Below, piece after piece: positions 32,934 to 45,958 of a stretch of DNA of 64,000 nucleotides. A program made the translations under genes and the position numbers. How positions within the stretch are numbered: the stretch's first letter is position 1; each line of letters begins with the position of its first letter. The notes beneath the pieces are model-generated. The model was not told the origin of the DNA, made no database searches, and saw nothing but the letters and a program-made list of their open reading frames with translations. Source of the DNA: Xanthomonas euvesicatoria pv. euvesicatoria (GTDB lineage Bacteria; Pseudomonadota; Gammaproteobacteria; Xanthomonadales; Xanthomonadaceae); the NCBI RefSeq assembly GCF_020880415.1, contig NZ_JAJIUJ010000120.1:62001-126000 (forward strand). The letters are read 5' to 3'.

Positions 32934-34148
32934 ATGACCGAGCGCCGCCACGATATCGACGCCTTGCGCGTTTTCGCCTTCGCCCTGCTGATCCTCTACC
33001 ACGTGGGCATGGCCTATGTGTCCGACTGGGGGTTCCACCTCAAGAGCGTGCACACGGCCGAGTGGCTGCAGTGGCCGATGATCGTGCTCAACCGGTGGCG
33101 CATGCCGTTGTTGTTCATGATCTCCGGCATTGCGATCGGGTTGTCGCAGCCGCAAGCCGCGCCGTGGCGCTTCGCGTTGCGTCGTTGCGGGCGGTTGCTG
33201 CCGCCCTTGCTGTTCGGCATGTTCGTGGTGGTGGCGGTGCAGGCCTACTGCCAGGGCGTGAGCAACGGCAAGGTCGCCACCGGCTTCGGCAGCTTCCTGC
33301 TGCGCTACTGGCAGGTGCGCCCCTGGCCGGCCGGCAGTTTCGATGGCTGGGAACACGGCATTACCTGGAATCACCTGTGGTACCTGGCCTACCTGCTGCC
33401 CTACACGGTGGCCCTGATGGCGCTGGTGTCGCTGGCCAGGCTGGTGCGGCTGCCGGCCTTACCGCCGCTTCCCGCCGCAGTGGTGGTGCCCGCCCTGCTG
33501 GTGTTGCCGATCCTGTGGGAAGCGTTCTGCGTGATGTGGGTGATGCCGCGCCATCCGCCGACCCATGCGTTGGTGGGCGACTGGTTCGTGCATGCCGAAT
33601 CGTTCCCGCTGTTCCTCTTGGGCTATCTGTTGGCACGCAGCGAACGCTTCTGGCAGCTGGCCGTGCAACTGCGCTGGCTCACCCTGGTCACTGCGGTGCT
33701 GGCCATTACCACAGAGTTGGGCATTCGTTATCTGGGCATGCACGTGCAGCCCGCGCAGCTGCCGCCGGCATTGGCCGCGCTGCCATGGGAAGGCCTGGAA
33801 CACGCCGCACGCGCGGCCTATACCTGGCTGGCGCTGCTGACCCTGCTGGGCTGGGCCAAGCAGCGTTTGAACCGGCCGTTCCGCTGGCTGCCTTATTGCA
33901 CCGAAGCGGTGTTTCCCTGGTACATCCTGCATCAGAGCCTGATCATCGTGGCGCTGTACTGGTTAATGCCGTTGCAGTTGAACGCCTGGCTGGAACCGGC
34001 GCTGGTGATCGCCGCCACGGTGATCGGCTGTCTGGCGCTGCATGAGTACGTGATCCGGCGGGTGCGTTGGTTGCGGCCGTTGTTCGGCTTGCGTGGGCGC
34101 ACGCAGGCTGCGCCGCGCCAGCTCGGTGTTACGGCAGTCGCGTCGTAA
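32934..34148 (+). CDS. Acyltransferase 3 family membrane protein
   Basis: Integral membrane protein of 404 residues with about ten predicted helices. The family signature at the N-terminus, RRHDIDALRVFAFALLILYHVGMAY, has the conserved Arg and His (ILYHVG) of acyltransferase family 3. The RMPLLFMISG segment and the C-terminal FPWYILHQSLIIV are also typical. Such enzymes move acetyl or succinyl groups onto polysaccharides or lipids; the N-terminal pattern resembles OpgC-like glucan succinyltransferases, but the acceptor is unknown. The start at 32934 (MTERRHD) follows the first hydrophobic segment and suits the family. It is convergent with recJ and divergent from rpfD. Confidence 0.85.
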   Translation: MTERRHDIDALRVFAFALLILYHVGMAYVSDWGFHLKSVHTAEWLQWPMIVLNRWRMPLLFMISGIAIGLSQPQAAPWRFALRRCGRLLPPLLFGMFVVVAVQAYCQGVSNGKVATGFGSFLLRYWQVRPWPAGSFDGWEHGITWNHLWYLAYLLPYTVALMALVSLARLVRLPALPPLPAAVVVPALLVLPILWEAFCVMWVMPRHPPTHALVGDWFVHAESFPLFLLGYLLARSERFWQLAVQLRWLTLVTAVLAITTELGIRYLGMHVQPAQLPPALAALPWEGLEHAARAAYTWLALLTLLGWAKQRLNRPFRWLPYCTEAVFPWYILHQSLIIVALYWLMPLQLNAWLEPALVIAATVIGCLALHEYVIRRVRWLRPLFGLRGRTQAAPRQLGVTAVAS

Positions 34149-34221
34149 CACTCTCGCCAATCGCACGTTCGAGACGACGCCAAGCGACTGTCACAAACCT
34201 GGGCGGCGATCAGATCGCAGA

Positions 34222-35961
34222 TCAGCCAGTGACGGTCACCGGCTCGCAATGCTCCACGATCAACTGCACCGCCGTGCCGCCGCGGTAGTCGTCGGCGACC
34301 AACCGATACGCCAGCCGCACCAAGCGCGCGGGGTCGCTGCCGCGCCAGCCGTTGAAGTGGATGGCATTGAGCGGCTCGGCGCGTCCTGGGCACCGCAGGG
34401 TCAACTTGAGGTGGCGGTCCTTGAGTACGCGGTGCTGCAGCACCTCGAACTGACCATCGAACAGCGGTTCTGGAAAGCCCTGCCCCCACGGACCGGCCAC
34501 GCGCAGCGCTTCGGCATGCAGGTGATCGAGTTCGTGCGCGGCCAGTTCGCCGTCGCTGTGCAATTGGGCATGCAGCAGCGAGGCATCCACCATCGCCGTC
34601 ACCTGCGCCAGGAAGGCCTGCTCGAACGTGGCCAATGCCGCATGGTCGATACTCAACCCGGCCGCCATCGCATGGCCACCGAACTTCTGGATCAGCCCGG
34701 GATGCCGCGCGTCCACCGCCGCCAGCACATCGCGGATATGCAGGCCGGGAATCGAACGCGCCGAGCCACGCAACTGGCTGCTGCCCGGCTCGGCCGGTGC
34801 CAGGGCGATCACCGGGCGGTGCAGGCGGTCCTTGAGTTTGGAGGCCACCAGACCGATCACGCCCGGGTGCCATTCGGCATCGAACAGGCATGCGGCGATC
34901 GGCAATGCACCATCGCCATCCAGCACCACCTTGGTGACGGCGTGCTCGGCATCGTCGGTCATCAACTGCTGCACCGCGCGGCGCTCGGCGTTGATCTCTT
35001 CCAGCGTGCCGGCGATCTCGCGGGCCTGGCTCCAGTCTTCACTGAGCAACAGTTCGATGCCCAGCGCCATGTCCTCGAGCCGACCGGCGGCATTGAGGCG
35101 CGGCCCGAGCGCAAACCCGATATCGCTGGCGCTCAGCCGCGCCACATCGCGGCCGCTGGCATCGATCAAGGCCCGCAACCCGATGCAGCCCTTGCCCTCA
35201 CGCAGGCGACGCAATCCGGCCGACACCAGCGCACGGTTATTGGTGTCCAGCGGTACCAGATCGGCAACGGTACCGACTGCGACCAGATCCAGCAGCACCG
35301 ACAAATCCGGCTCGGCGCGCCCGGCGAAGGCGCCGCGTTTGCGCAACACGCTGCGCAATGCGAGCAACACATAGAAGATCACCCCGACCCCGGCCAGGGT
35401 CTTGCTGGGAAAGGTGTCTTCGGCCAGGTTCGGGTCGACGATCGCATCGGCCGGCGGCAGCATCTCGCCCGGCAGGTGGTGGTCGGTGACCAGCACCGTC
35501 CAGCCGCGCGCCTTGGCTGCGGCCACGCCGGCGTGACAGGCGATGCCGTGATCGACGGTGACCAGCACATCCGGCTGCAACGCCGCCAGTTCGTCGACCA
35601 ACGCAGGCGACAGGCCATAGCCGTGCACCATGCGATTGGGCACGGCGTGGTGCACATCCAGCGCACCGAGCATGCGCAGGCCGCGCACACCGACGGCGCA
35701 GGCGGTGGCGCCATCGCAGTCGAAATCGCCCACCACCAGAATGCGCCGTTGCTGCGCGATCGCATCGGCCAGTAGCTCGGCGGCCACGCCGCTGTTGTGC
35801 AGCAATTCCGGCGACAACAACTGGCCCAGTCGCGGCTGCGCGCCTTGCGCATCGGTGACGCCACGCGCTGCATAGATGCGACGCAGCAGCGGCAACATGG
35901 TATCGGGCCAGCTGCCGGCCTGCCCGGAGGGGCGCCGGACGATCCGCGGAGGCGACGTCAT
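34222..35961 (-). CDS. recJ: Single-strand DNA exonuclease RecJ
   Basis: 5'-3' single-strand DNA exonuclease of 579 residues used in recombinational repair. DHH-family metal motifs are visible in order: DFDCDGATA near residue 78, DHGIACHAG near 140, TDHH near 160, and a C-terminal DHHA1 region ending with the OB-like domain. Length is typical. The start ATG overlaps the rpfE stop as ATGA, so it is the last gene of the dapB-to-recJ unit. The frame is open far upstream inside rpfE, but MTSPPRIVRR is the natural start. Confidence 0.96.
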   Translation of the reverse strand: MTSPPRIVRRPSGQAGSWPDTMLPLLRRIYAARGVTDAQGAQPRLGQLLSPELLHNSGVAAELLADAIAQQRRILVVGDFDCDGATACAVGVRGLRMLGALDVHHAVPNRMVHGYGLSPALVDELAALQPDVLVTVDHGIACHAGVAAAKARGWTVLVTDHHLPGEMLPPADAIVDPNLAEDTFPSKTLAGVGVIFYVLLALRSVLRKRGAFAGRAEPDLSVLLDLVAVGTVADLVPLDTNNRALVSAGLRRLREGKGCIGLRALIDASGRDVARLSASDIGFALGPRLNAAGRLEDMALGIELLLSEDWSQAREIAGTLEEINAERRAVQQLMTDDAEHAVTKVVLDGDGALPIAACLFDAEWHPGVIGLVASKLKDRLHRPVIALAPAEPGSSQLRGSARSIPGLHIRDVLAAVDARHPGLIQKFGGHAMAAGLSIDHAALATFEQAFLAQVTAMVDASLLHAQLHSDGELAAHELDHLHAEALRVAGPWGQGFPEPLFDGQFEVLQHRVLKDRHLKLTLRCPGRAEPLNAIHFNGWRGSDPARLVRLAYRLVADDYRGGTAVQLIVEHCEPVTVTG

Positions 35962-36878
35962 TGCGCCAGCTGCACCCGCGGCTTGCGCCAGAAACGCCAG
36001 CGCTGCGCATGCGTGAGCGCTACGCTTTCGCCGTCCTGGAAGTCCAGCACCAGCCGATCCAGTTCGCCGCGCGCCATCGCCGCCAGCAGCGGCGCCACCG
36101 CATCGTCGCTGAACTGCTGCAGCGAACGCAGATGACGCAGATCCACCAGCGCATCGACGCGTTGTTCGCCCTGCGCATCGGCACCTGCCGCCAGCGCCAG
36201 CGCGCGCAGCAGCGATTCGCGACTGCGCACCTGGCGATGCGGCGAACTCACCGCGTGCGGCAGGACGCCGCCACCCCAGAACCACAGCGAATTGATGGCC
36301 GGCTTGCCGCTGGCGACGCGACCTTCATTCCAGGGATGTTGATGCAGCAGCACCTGCGCTTCGGTCAGCAAGGCCCGCCAGCGGCGCCCGCTGTCGCCGG
36401 CCGGCAGGTGCTCGAACAAGTCGTCGCCAATGGCGACATCGGGCGGTGCGAAGTCCGGCAACTTCGCATCCGGCGACAGGCGCAGATACCAACGCGAGGG
36501 CGTGGGCGCATCCAGCAGAAAGCCAGCATCGCCGAACATCGGCTTGAGGATGGGCAAGAGCACCGCCAGATCGTCGGCGGTGGGGCCGAGCGCCTCGCCG
36601 TAGCCCATCAGCCGCGCACCCTGCATGTCCGGCACCACATAGGCCGGATCCGCGCGCACCCAGGTGGCGCCGGCGGCATCGCCGGCATCCAGCTGGCGCG
36701 TCAACGCGGCCACTGGCCAGTGCGCCGGGGTCAGGCTGAAATGGCGCTGCAATTGCGCCACTTCGCCAGCATCGGCGCTGTGTCCGTCGGCGCACGCAAG
36801 CGCACGCGCCACTGCCGTGTCGCCCAGGGTTCCGGGCAGGCGGCGTTTTTCCGGCAGCAGCAGGGTGGCGGTGGTCAT
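35958..36878 (-). CDS. rpfE: Regulatory protein RpfE
   Basis: Protein of 306 residues that I recognise by its place between recJ and greA as RpfE, a member of the rpf cluster whose mutation mildly changes extracellular enzyme and polysaccharide production (established knowledge). Its sequence shows no signal peptide or membrane helix, and no catalytic motif I can assign; the recurrent motifs are WFWGGGVLP, SLWFWGGG and LDWGRLVLDF-like acidic patches. Some databases group this family with phosphoglycerate mutase-like proteins, which I cannot confirm. Start at 36878 (MTTATLLLPE); it lies 16 bases after greA. Confidence 0.78.
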   Translation of the reverse strand: MTTATLLLPEKRRLPGTLGDTAVARALACADGHSADAGEVAQLQRHFSLTPAHWPVAALTRQLDAGDAAGATWVRADPAYVVPDMQGARLMGYGEALGPTADDLAVLLPILKPMFGDAGFLLDAPTPSRWYLRLSPDAKLPDFAPPDVAIGDDLFEHLPAGDSGRRWRALLTEAQVLLHQHPWNEGRVASGKPAINSLWFWGGGVLPHAVSSPHRQVRSRESLLRALALAAGADAQGEQRVDALVDLRHLRSLQQFSDDAVAPLLAAMARGELDRLVLDFQDGESVALTHAQRWRFWRKPRVQLAQ

Positions 36879-36894
36879 CGCGCAGTGATGCCGG

Positions 36895-37367
36895 TCAGTC
36901 CAGGTAGGCGACGCTGACGACTTCGTACTCGCGCTGGCCGGCCGGCGCATCGATGGTGACCGAATCGCCTTCCAGCTTGCCGATCAGCGCGCGCGCCAGC
37001 GGCGAGGAGATCGCGATCAGGCCCATCTTGATGTCCGCCTCCAGATCACCAACGATCTGGTAGCGCTTCTCTTCGTCGGTTTCGGTATCGGCCAGCGTCA
37101 CCGTGGCGCCAAACACGATCTTGGTGCCGGCCGACAACTTGGTGATGTCGATGATTTCGGCATGCGAAAGCTCGCTTTCCAGCTGCTTGATGCGGCCTTC
37201 GATGAAGCTCTGCTGCTCGCGCGCAGCGTGGTATTCGGCATTTTCCTTCAGGTCGCCGTGCGCACGCGCTTCGGCGATCGCATTGATCACCTCTGGGCGC
37301 TTGACCGACTTCAAATGCTCCAGCTCTTCGCGCAGGCGCTGCGCGCCCTTCGATGTCATGGGTGCTC

Positions 37368-37371
<4 letters not shown>
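36895..37371 (-). CDS. greA: Transcript cleavage factor GreA
   Basis: RNA-polymerase accessory protein of 158 residues that rescues stalled complexes by stimulating transcript cleavage. The N-terminal coiled coil has the acidic tip [18 protein letters not shown], with the two acidic residues (D40 and E43) at the loop, followed by the C-terminal FKBP-like domain. Length equals that of E. coli GreA. The start ATG overlaps the carB stop by four bases (ATGA). A frame runs open upstream inside carB but is a shadow. Confidence 0.97.
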
Positions 37372-40610
<3,239 letters not shown>

Positions 40611-40618
40611 GGGGGTCC

Positions 40619-41062
40619 TCAGTAAAGTCGGTCCTGCCACGCCGTAGCGGCGAGCCAGGTAATTTGGTCGGGCGATCGGGCATCGATCGCGCCATGGTCG
40701 ACCGCGGCGCGAACCTCTCGCTGCATCGCGGCCCAGCTGGGAGCGGCGGCGCCGATGCGCGCGCCAATCCCGTTGTTATGCGCATCCATCGCGCGGCTCG
40801 GCGTGCCAACGCCACCGCGTTCCATCACGGCAGTCACCCAATCCACGCAACGCGGGGACAAGCTGTAGGCGACGATGGCGCTCGCAAGGCTGTGTCGGTA
40901 GGCATCGGCCGGGCCGTTGCGCCCGCCGGGGAGGCCCGAACCCAGCCACTGCGAATACACCGCAATCAACACGAAGGCCGGATACGCGGACAGCGCCAGC
41001 ATCGCCAACGCAAACACCCGCCAATGGCGTGTGCGCGGCAGCGAGGCCAGCCCCGTTTTCAT
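40619..41062 (-). CDS. Small membrane-anchored protein between carA and carB
   Basis: Protein of 147 residues with one N-terminal membrane helix ([20 protein letters not shown]) preceded by basic residues, so probably anchored with the rest outside. The soluble part has conserved-looking motifs [14 protein letters not shown] and MDAHNNGIG, a DAxRH plus HNNxxG combination that recurs in a family of uncharacterised domains. I do not recognise a function. The ATG overlaps the carA stop by one base (TGATG) and its stop is eight bases before carB, so it is translated with the carbamoyl-phosphate synthase genes. Confidence 0.78.
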   Translation of the reverse strand: MKTGLASLPRTRHWRVFALAMLALSAYPAFVLIAVYSQWLGSGLPGGRNGPADAYRHSLASAIVAYSLSPRCVDWVTAVMERGGVGTPSRAMDAHNNGIGARIGAAAPSWAAMQREVRAAVDHGAIDARSPDQITWLAATAWQDRLY

Positions 41063-42186
41063 CAGGCGCGTGCCGCCATCAGATCCACGAACCGATCGAA
41101 CAACGGCCCCACATCGCGCGGTCCCGGCGAGGCTTCCGGGTGGCCCTGGAACGAGAACGCCGGTGCGTCGGTGAGCGCGATGCCCTGGTTGGTGCCGTCG
41201 AACAACGACCGATGGGTCACCCGCACATTGGCCGGCAAGGTGCTTTCATCCACCGCAAAACCGTGGTTCTGCGAGGTGATCATCACCCGGCCGCCGTCCA
41301 GATCCTGCACCGGGTGGTTGGCGCCGTGATGGCCGGTGGTCATCTTCAGCGTCTTGGCGCCGGCGGCCAGCGCCAGCAACTGATGGCCCAGGCAGATGCC
41401 GAAGGTCGGCACCTTCTTCGCCACCAGTTCCTTGATCGCGGCGATGGCGTAGTCGCACGGCTCCGGGTCGCCCGGGCCATTGGACAGGAACACGCCATCG
41501 GGTTGCAGCGCCAGTACCTCGGCCACCGGCGTGCGCGCCGGCACCACCGTGACGTCGCAGCCGCGCTCGGCCAGCATGCGCAGGATGTTGAGCTTCACGC
41601 CATAGTCGTAGGTCACGACCTTGTACTTGGCCGGCACGCTGACGAAGGCGTTGGCATCCAGATCCAGCTGGCCCTCGGTCCACAGGTAGGTCTTCTCGGT
41701 CGAGACCACCTTGGCCAGATCCATGCCTTTCAGGCCGGGGAACTTGCGCGCGGCTTCCAGTGCTTTTTCGACGTCGATCTCGCCGGCCATCAGCGCACCG
41801 TTCTGGGCGCCCTTTTGCCGCAGCAGGCGGGTCAGCTTGCGGGTGTCGATGCCGGAGATGGCGACTACACCGCGGGCCTGCAGCCATTCCGGCAAGGCCA
41901 CCTGGCTGCGCCAGTTGCTGGGGCGGCGCGGCACATCGCGCACGATCAGGCCGGCGGCCCAGATCTTGCGGGCTTCGTCGTCCTGATCGGTGAAGCCCGT
42001 GTTGCCGATATGCGGATAGGTCAGCGTGACCATCTGGCGGGCGTAGGAGGGATCGGTCAGGACTTCCTGGTAGCCGGTCATGGCGGTGTTGAACACCACT
42101 TCACCGACGGAAAGCCCGTTGGCGCCTACGGATTCGCCCTCGAACACGGTGCCGTCTTCGAGGACAAGGATTGCGGGTTGGGTCAC
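41062..42186 (-). CDS. carA: Carbamoyl-phosphate synthase small (glutaminase) subunit
   Basis: Glutamine amidotransferase subunit of 374 residues that feeds ammonia to CarB. The N-terminal CPSase domain ([28 protein letters not shown]) precedes the class I GATase domain. The catalytic cysteine is in [13 protein letters not shown] near residue 267, and the His/Glu pair is in [11 protein letters not shown]. Length and start ([12 protein letters not shown]) are typical. It is cotranscribed with dapB upstream and with a small membrane-protein gene and carB downstream. Confidence 0.97.
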   Translation of the reverse strand: MTQPAILVLEDGTVFEGESVGANGLSVGEVVFNTAMTGYQEVLTDPSYARQMVTLTYPHIGNTGFTDQDDEARKIWAAGLIVRDVPRRPSNWRSQVALPEWLQARGVVAISGIDTRKLTRLLRQKGAQNGALMAGEIDVEKALEAARKFPGLKGMDLAKVVSTEKTYLWTEGQLDLDANAFVSVPAKYKVVTYDYGVKLNILRMLAERGCDVTVVPARTPVAEVLALQPDGVFLSNGPGDPEPCDYAIAAIKELVAKKVPTFGICLGHQLLALAAGAKTLKMTTGHHGANHPVQDLDGGRVMITSQNHGFAVDESTLPANVRVTHRSLFDGTNQGIALTDAPAFSFQGHPEASPGPRDVGPLFDRFVDLMAARA

Positions 42187-42426
42187 GTGGGGGTCTCGCT
42201 CTGGCTGCCTGGGACTCCGATGCGCTCCCGGTCAAATTCCGGTTGCAGCAAAGCGCGGACGCGGTGCTGGGGACCGGTCCGACGCTGGTTCGGGCAAGCG
42301 AGAATTGTAAAGGCAACTGCCCCGCCATGCCAGTCTGAAGAGCACCGGATGCAGTCGCGGCAGCAATGCCGAGGCATGAATAGGCCGCGGCGTGCGGCTA
42401 CCGTTCATGCATGGCTGCAGGCGTGC

Positions 42427-43143
42427 TCACAGCACCAGATCGCGCACGCGGTAGCTGCCTGCCGGCTTGCCGATCAGCAGCTTGGCCGCATGCAAGGCAC
42501 CGCGCGCGAAGATGTCGCGGTTGGTTGCGCGATGTACCAGCTCGACCCGCTCGCCCAGCCCGGTGAACTGCACGGTGTGTTCGCCGACGATGTCGCCGGC
42601 ACGCAAGCTGACATAGCGCGGCTGCGCGCCGCTGCCGGTCGCCGCTTCGCCCAGCGTCAACGCGGTGCCGGAGGGCGCGTCCTGCTTGTGCACGTGATGC
42701 GCTTCGAGGATGTCGCAGTCCCAACCCGGCAAGGTGCCGGCCGCGCGCTCCACCAGCTCTGTCAGCACCGCAACGCCGAGACTGAAGTTGGAGGCCCACA
42801 CCAGCGCGATCTGCTGGGCGGCATCGCGCAAGGCCGCACGCTGCGCCTCGTCGAGCCCGGTAGTACCGGACACCAACGGCTTGCCACGCTGTGCGCACAA
42901 CGCCAGGATCGGTGCGAAGCCCTGCGGCAGACTGAAATCGATGGCCACATCGAACGCAGGCGCGCCGCCGAGTTCGCTGGCAGCGAAGAACGGCACCCCA
43001 TCGACCACGCGCTGGGAGGGCGAGCGGCCCACCACGGCGCCAACCACCTGCAAGGTCTGGTCTTCGGCGGCCAATCGCAGCAACGCCTTGCCCATCCGCC
43101 CGGAGGCGCCGTGGATCAGAACTTTCACAGCAGAGGTTGTCAT
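42427..43143 (-). CDS. dapB: 4-hydroxy-tetrahydrodipicolinate reductase
   Basis: NAD(P)H-dependent reductase of 238 residues in lysine and meso-diaminopimelate synthesis. The N-terminal nucleotide-binding motif is HGASGRMGKAL, and the substrate-binding signature is EAHHVHKQDAPSGTA with the catalytic His/Lys pair. It is shorter than the E. coli enzyme (273) but within the family range. The start at 43143 (MTTSAVKVLIHG) is the only one that puts the dinucleotide motif near the N-terminus. It is the first gene of the unit running through carA, carB, greA and recJ. Confidence 0.95.
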   Translation of the reverse strand: MTTSAVKVLIHGASGRMGKALLRLAAEDQTLQVVGAVVGRSPSQRVVDGVPFFAASELGGAPAFDVAIDFSLPQGFAPILALCAQRGKPLVSGTTGLDEAQRAALRDAAQQIALVWASNFSLGVAVLTELVERAAGTLPGWDCDILEAHHVHKQDAPSGTALTLGEAATGSGAQPRYVSLRAGDIVGEHTVQFTGLGERVELVHRATNRDIFARGALHAAKLLIGKPAGSYRVRDLVL

Positions 43144-43549
43144 GGCGGCGGCTGGCTTGGCGATGTGGGTGGTACACGATAGCCGGGATTGGGGATTTAC
43201 GATTAGCGAGTCGTCACCGCGGCGCCGCATTGCGCACGATGCGGCATTGCGTGGTGAGGCGACCGGTCGCCTTCGGGGTGGGCGACGAGGCCTGGCGAAC
43301 GGCTCCTGGATGGGTGCTGAGAAGTAGAGAACCGCGGGAATGCAACTGGACTTTGCCCACTCCGCACCCGGCATGCACCCAACCATGTAATCGGTGATGT
43401 CGGCCGCTCTACGCGTGGCTATCGCAACGTAGCGCGCCATCGTCACCCAGGCCTGGAATGCGCGGCGCAAGCGCATAACGGTGCTGTACTAGCCAAGGAC
43501 GCAGCGACCACATCCGCCTGACACTGCGCAGCAGCTTTGTCAGCCGCGC

Positions 43550-43818
43550 TTAGAGCGTTTTATGCGCCTTACGGTGAGCGCGAAGCGTCCTGTGGCGCGT
43601 TAAGAAGGCGTGCGCCTTACCAAGGCTGGCCTCCTGGGCAAGGCGCGCAACGCGGCATCGGCGCGTCACAGGGCGCTTCCCGGAGGGTTGGCCGCCAGCG
43701 GCACGGAGCGCGCGCCGCGCGGCTTGCGTTGGCGCCAGCCAAGCCGGCGCCGCTCCGCATTTGCTCCGTGCCGCTGGCGGCCGACGCACCCCATCCCAAC
43801 GTGCATAACGCGCTCTAA
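43550..43818. mobile_element. 269-bp MITE-like element with TA-flanked inverted repeats
   Basis: The ends 43550-43567 and 43801-43818 are inverted repeats (TTAGAGCGTTTTATGCGC against GTGCATAACGCGCTCTAA, 15 of 18 bases paired). A TA dinucleotide lies at each outer edge, as expected for insertion by an IS630/Tc1-like transposase. Inside is a perfect 20-bp inverted repeat (43690-43709 with 43763-43782) and an 18-bp one with two mismatches (43582-43599 with 43662-43679). No transposase is encoded. The right end provides the TAG stop of the adjacent MOSC gene. The upstream 43144-43549 shows nothing else I can name. Confidence 0.7.
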
Positions 43819-44528
43819 TCGCCGACACCTTCCAGCCGCTTGCTCCAGCTTTCCACTTCGCTACGCTGCAGGCGGCGTTCGAAAAGCGTGCGCCAGGACG
43901 GCACGAGCGGCAGCTGCAATACCGCGGTGACAGCTGCAACATCGACCTGACGGGCGTAGAGCACCTGCTGAAGACGCGACAGCGGCCAATCCGGATGCGG
44001 CCGCGCCTGCAGGGTCAGCAGGTCGCCGGCCGCGACGCTGCCCGGCTGCAGCACGCGGTAATACCAGCCGGTTCGGCCGGTCTCCTGTACACGGCGCGCC
44101 AGCTCGCGCACACCAAAACGGTCCGACAGCTTCCAGCACGGCTGTCGCAACTGCGACACCTCCACCACCGCCGTGCCCAAGGTGAAGCGATCGCCAAGAC
44201 AGACATCGGCTTCGGTCACGCCCACACTGCTGAGGTTTTCGCCGAAGGCACCTGCCGCCTCCAGCAGCACGTGCGGACCAAGTTCGTCGCGCCAGGCGGC
44301 GTAGTGATCGCGCGGGTAATGATGGATGGCCTTGTCCGGCCCGCCATGCACGCGCCGGTCGCCCTGCTCGTCGCCCTCCAGGCCTTCGAGGCCGACCTGC
44401 ACCGCTCCCTGCAGCGGACGTTTGTCGATCGCACTGCGGCTGCCAGGTCGAGTGAAGTCGCGCGCGCTGCCGATGGCGACGTGGTCGATCCTGATCGCGA
44501 TCGGCGCACCCTGCTCTGCCGTCGCCAT
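43815..44528 (-). CDS. MOSC domain protein (YiiM-like)
   Basis: Protein of 237 residues. The MOSC domain (about 30-165) has GLEGDEQGDRRVHGG, HHYPRDHYAAW, GENLSSVG and the conserved cysteine in RQPCWKLSDRFG. It is followed by a short C-terminal helical 3-alpha domain. MOSC proteins of this type bind molybdenum cofactor and take part in hydroxylamine-type or sulfur-carrier reactions (family knowledge); the specific substrate is unknown. The start at 44528 lies two bases after the aminotransferase stop. The TAG stop falls inside the right terminal repeat of the MITE-like element, so the last residues may have been altered by its insertion. Confidence 0.87.
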   Translation of the reverse strand: MATAEQGAPIAIRIDHVAIGSARDFTRPGSRSAIDKRPLQGAVQVGLEGLEGDEQGDRRVHGGPDKAIHHYPRDHYAAWRDELGPHVLLEAAGAFGENLSSVGVTEADVCLGDRFTLGTAVVEVSQLRQPCWKLSDRFGVRELARRVQETGRTGWYYRVLQPGSVAAGDLLTLQARPHPDWPLSRLQQVLYARQVDVAAVTAVLQLPLVPSWRTLFERRLQRSEVESWSKRLEGVGD

Positions 44529-44530
44529 CG

Positions 44531-45733
44531 TCACGCACCCAGCCCTGGCAATTCGGCCAGCGCCTCGCGCAGCAACTCGCCCAGCACCTGGATGCCGGCA
44601 TCGATCTTCTCGCCGGGCACGGTGACGAACGACAGACGCAGCGTATTGGTCTGCGGCAAGGTGGCGAAGAACGGCGCGCCGGGTACGAACGCGACATTGC
44701 GTGCGATGGCCCGCGCCAGCAACGCGGTCCCATCCAACCCCGGCGGCAAGGTCACCCACAAGAACATGCCGCCTTCCGGGCGATTCCATTGCACCTGCGA
44801 CGGGAAGTGCCGGTCCAGTGCCTCAAGCATCAGGCTGCACTGGCGCGCGTACAGCGCACGGATCTGCGGAATATGGGTCTGGAGAAAATCGTCCTGCAGT
44901 GTCTGGTACACCACGCGCTGGGTAAACGATGGGGTATGCAGATCGGCCGCCTGCTTGGCCTGGATCAGCTTGCCCAACACCGCTTCGGGCGCCACCACGT
45001 AGCCCAGCCGCAGGCCGGGCGCGAGCACCTTGGAAAAGGAGCCCATGTAGATGACGCCTTCGGGGTTCATCGACAACAGACTCGGCAACGGCTGCCCGCT
45101 GTAGTACAGCTCGCCGTACGGGTCGTCTTCGACAATCGGCACGCCTGTCTCGGCAGCACGCGCCACCAAGGCCTGGCGACGCGCCAGCGGCAAGCGCCGG
45201 CCGGTGGGATTCTGAAAATTCGGCAGGCAGTACAGAAAGCGCGCATCGGCCAGCAGCGCCGGATCCAGCGCATCCACCACCACACCGTCCTCGTCCGAGG
45301 GCATGCCAACGAAGGCGGGCTGGAACAACGAAAACGCCTGCAGCGCGCCCAGGTAGCTCGGCGTTTCCACCAACACCTTGCTGCCTTCGTCGATGAAGAC
45401 CTTGCCGAGCAGGTCCAGGCCTTGTTGCGAGCCGGTGGTGATCAGCACCTGGCTGGGCCGGATGCTGGCGCCATCGCGACTCAGCCGCGCGGCCACCCAT
45501 TCGCGCAGCGGCGCATAACCTTCGGTTGGGCCGTATTGCAAGGCCGCCTGCGGGGCGTCGCGCAGCACCTGGTCGCTGGCAGCGCGCATGCGCTCCACCG
45601 GAAAGGTGGCCGGCGACGGCAGGCCGCCAGCGAAGGAAATGACCTCCGGCCGTTCGGTCACCTTGAGGATTTCGCGAATCGCCGAACTGGTCAGCGCCTG
45701 CGCACGTCGGGAGATCTGGAAGGAAGTCGTCAT
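44531..45733 (-). CDS. PLP-dependent aminotransferase, class I
   Basis: Fold-type I aminotransferase of 400 residues, with the PLP lysine in GSFSKVLAPGLRLGY, the substrate arginine region NTLRLSFV, and the PNFQNPTG and EDDPYGELYY motifs. It is most like the LysN/2-aminoadipate or aromatic-amino-acid subgroup, but the substrate is not fixed by context. The start at 45733 (MTTSFQISRR) is supported by the conserved first helix. It is likely cotranscribed with the MOSC gene that follows. Confidence 0.87.
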   Translation of the reverse strand: MTTSFQISRRAQALTSSAIREILKVTERPEVISFAGGLPSPATFPVERMRAASDQVLRDAPQAALQYGPTEGYAPLREWVAARLSRDGASIRPSQVLITTGSQQGLDLLGKVFIDEGSKVLVETPSYLGALQAFSLFQPAFVGMPSDEDGVVVDALDPALLADARFLYCLPNFQNPTGRRLPLARRQALVARAAETGVPIVEDDPYGELYYSGQPLPSLLSMNPEGVIYMGSFSKVLAPGLRLGYVVAPEAVLGKLIQAKQAADLHTPSFTQRVVYQTLQDDFLQTHIPQIRALYARQCSLMLEALDRHFPSQVQWNRPEGGMFLWVTLPPGLDGTALLARAIARNVAFVPGAPFFATLPQTNTLRLSFVTVPGEKIDAGIQVLGELLREALAELPGLGA

Positions 45734-45958
45734 GGCGCAAGCATAGCGAACGCCAGTGGTTGCGGCGCTGTGCAGTGCAGCGACGGAGCGCTGGCCGCTC
45801 GCCTGACCCGGCACGGAGCCGGGAGACCGGCAGCACGTCGCCGGCAATCGCCAGCCAACCGTGGAGCGCGCATTGCAACTGCCCTGTCTGCATCGCACAG
45901 GCCGCATCCAGCGACGACCGCGCCGCTGGGGCAAGCGCAGTCACTTGGTCAGCTGCGC

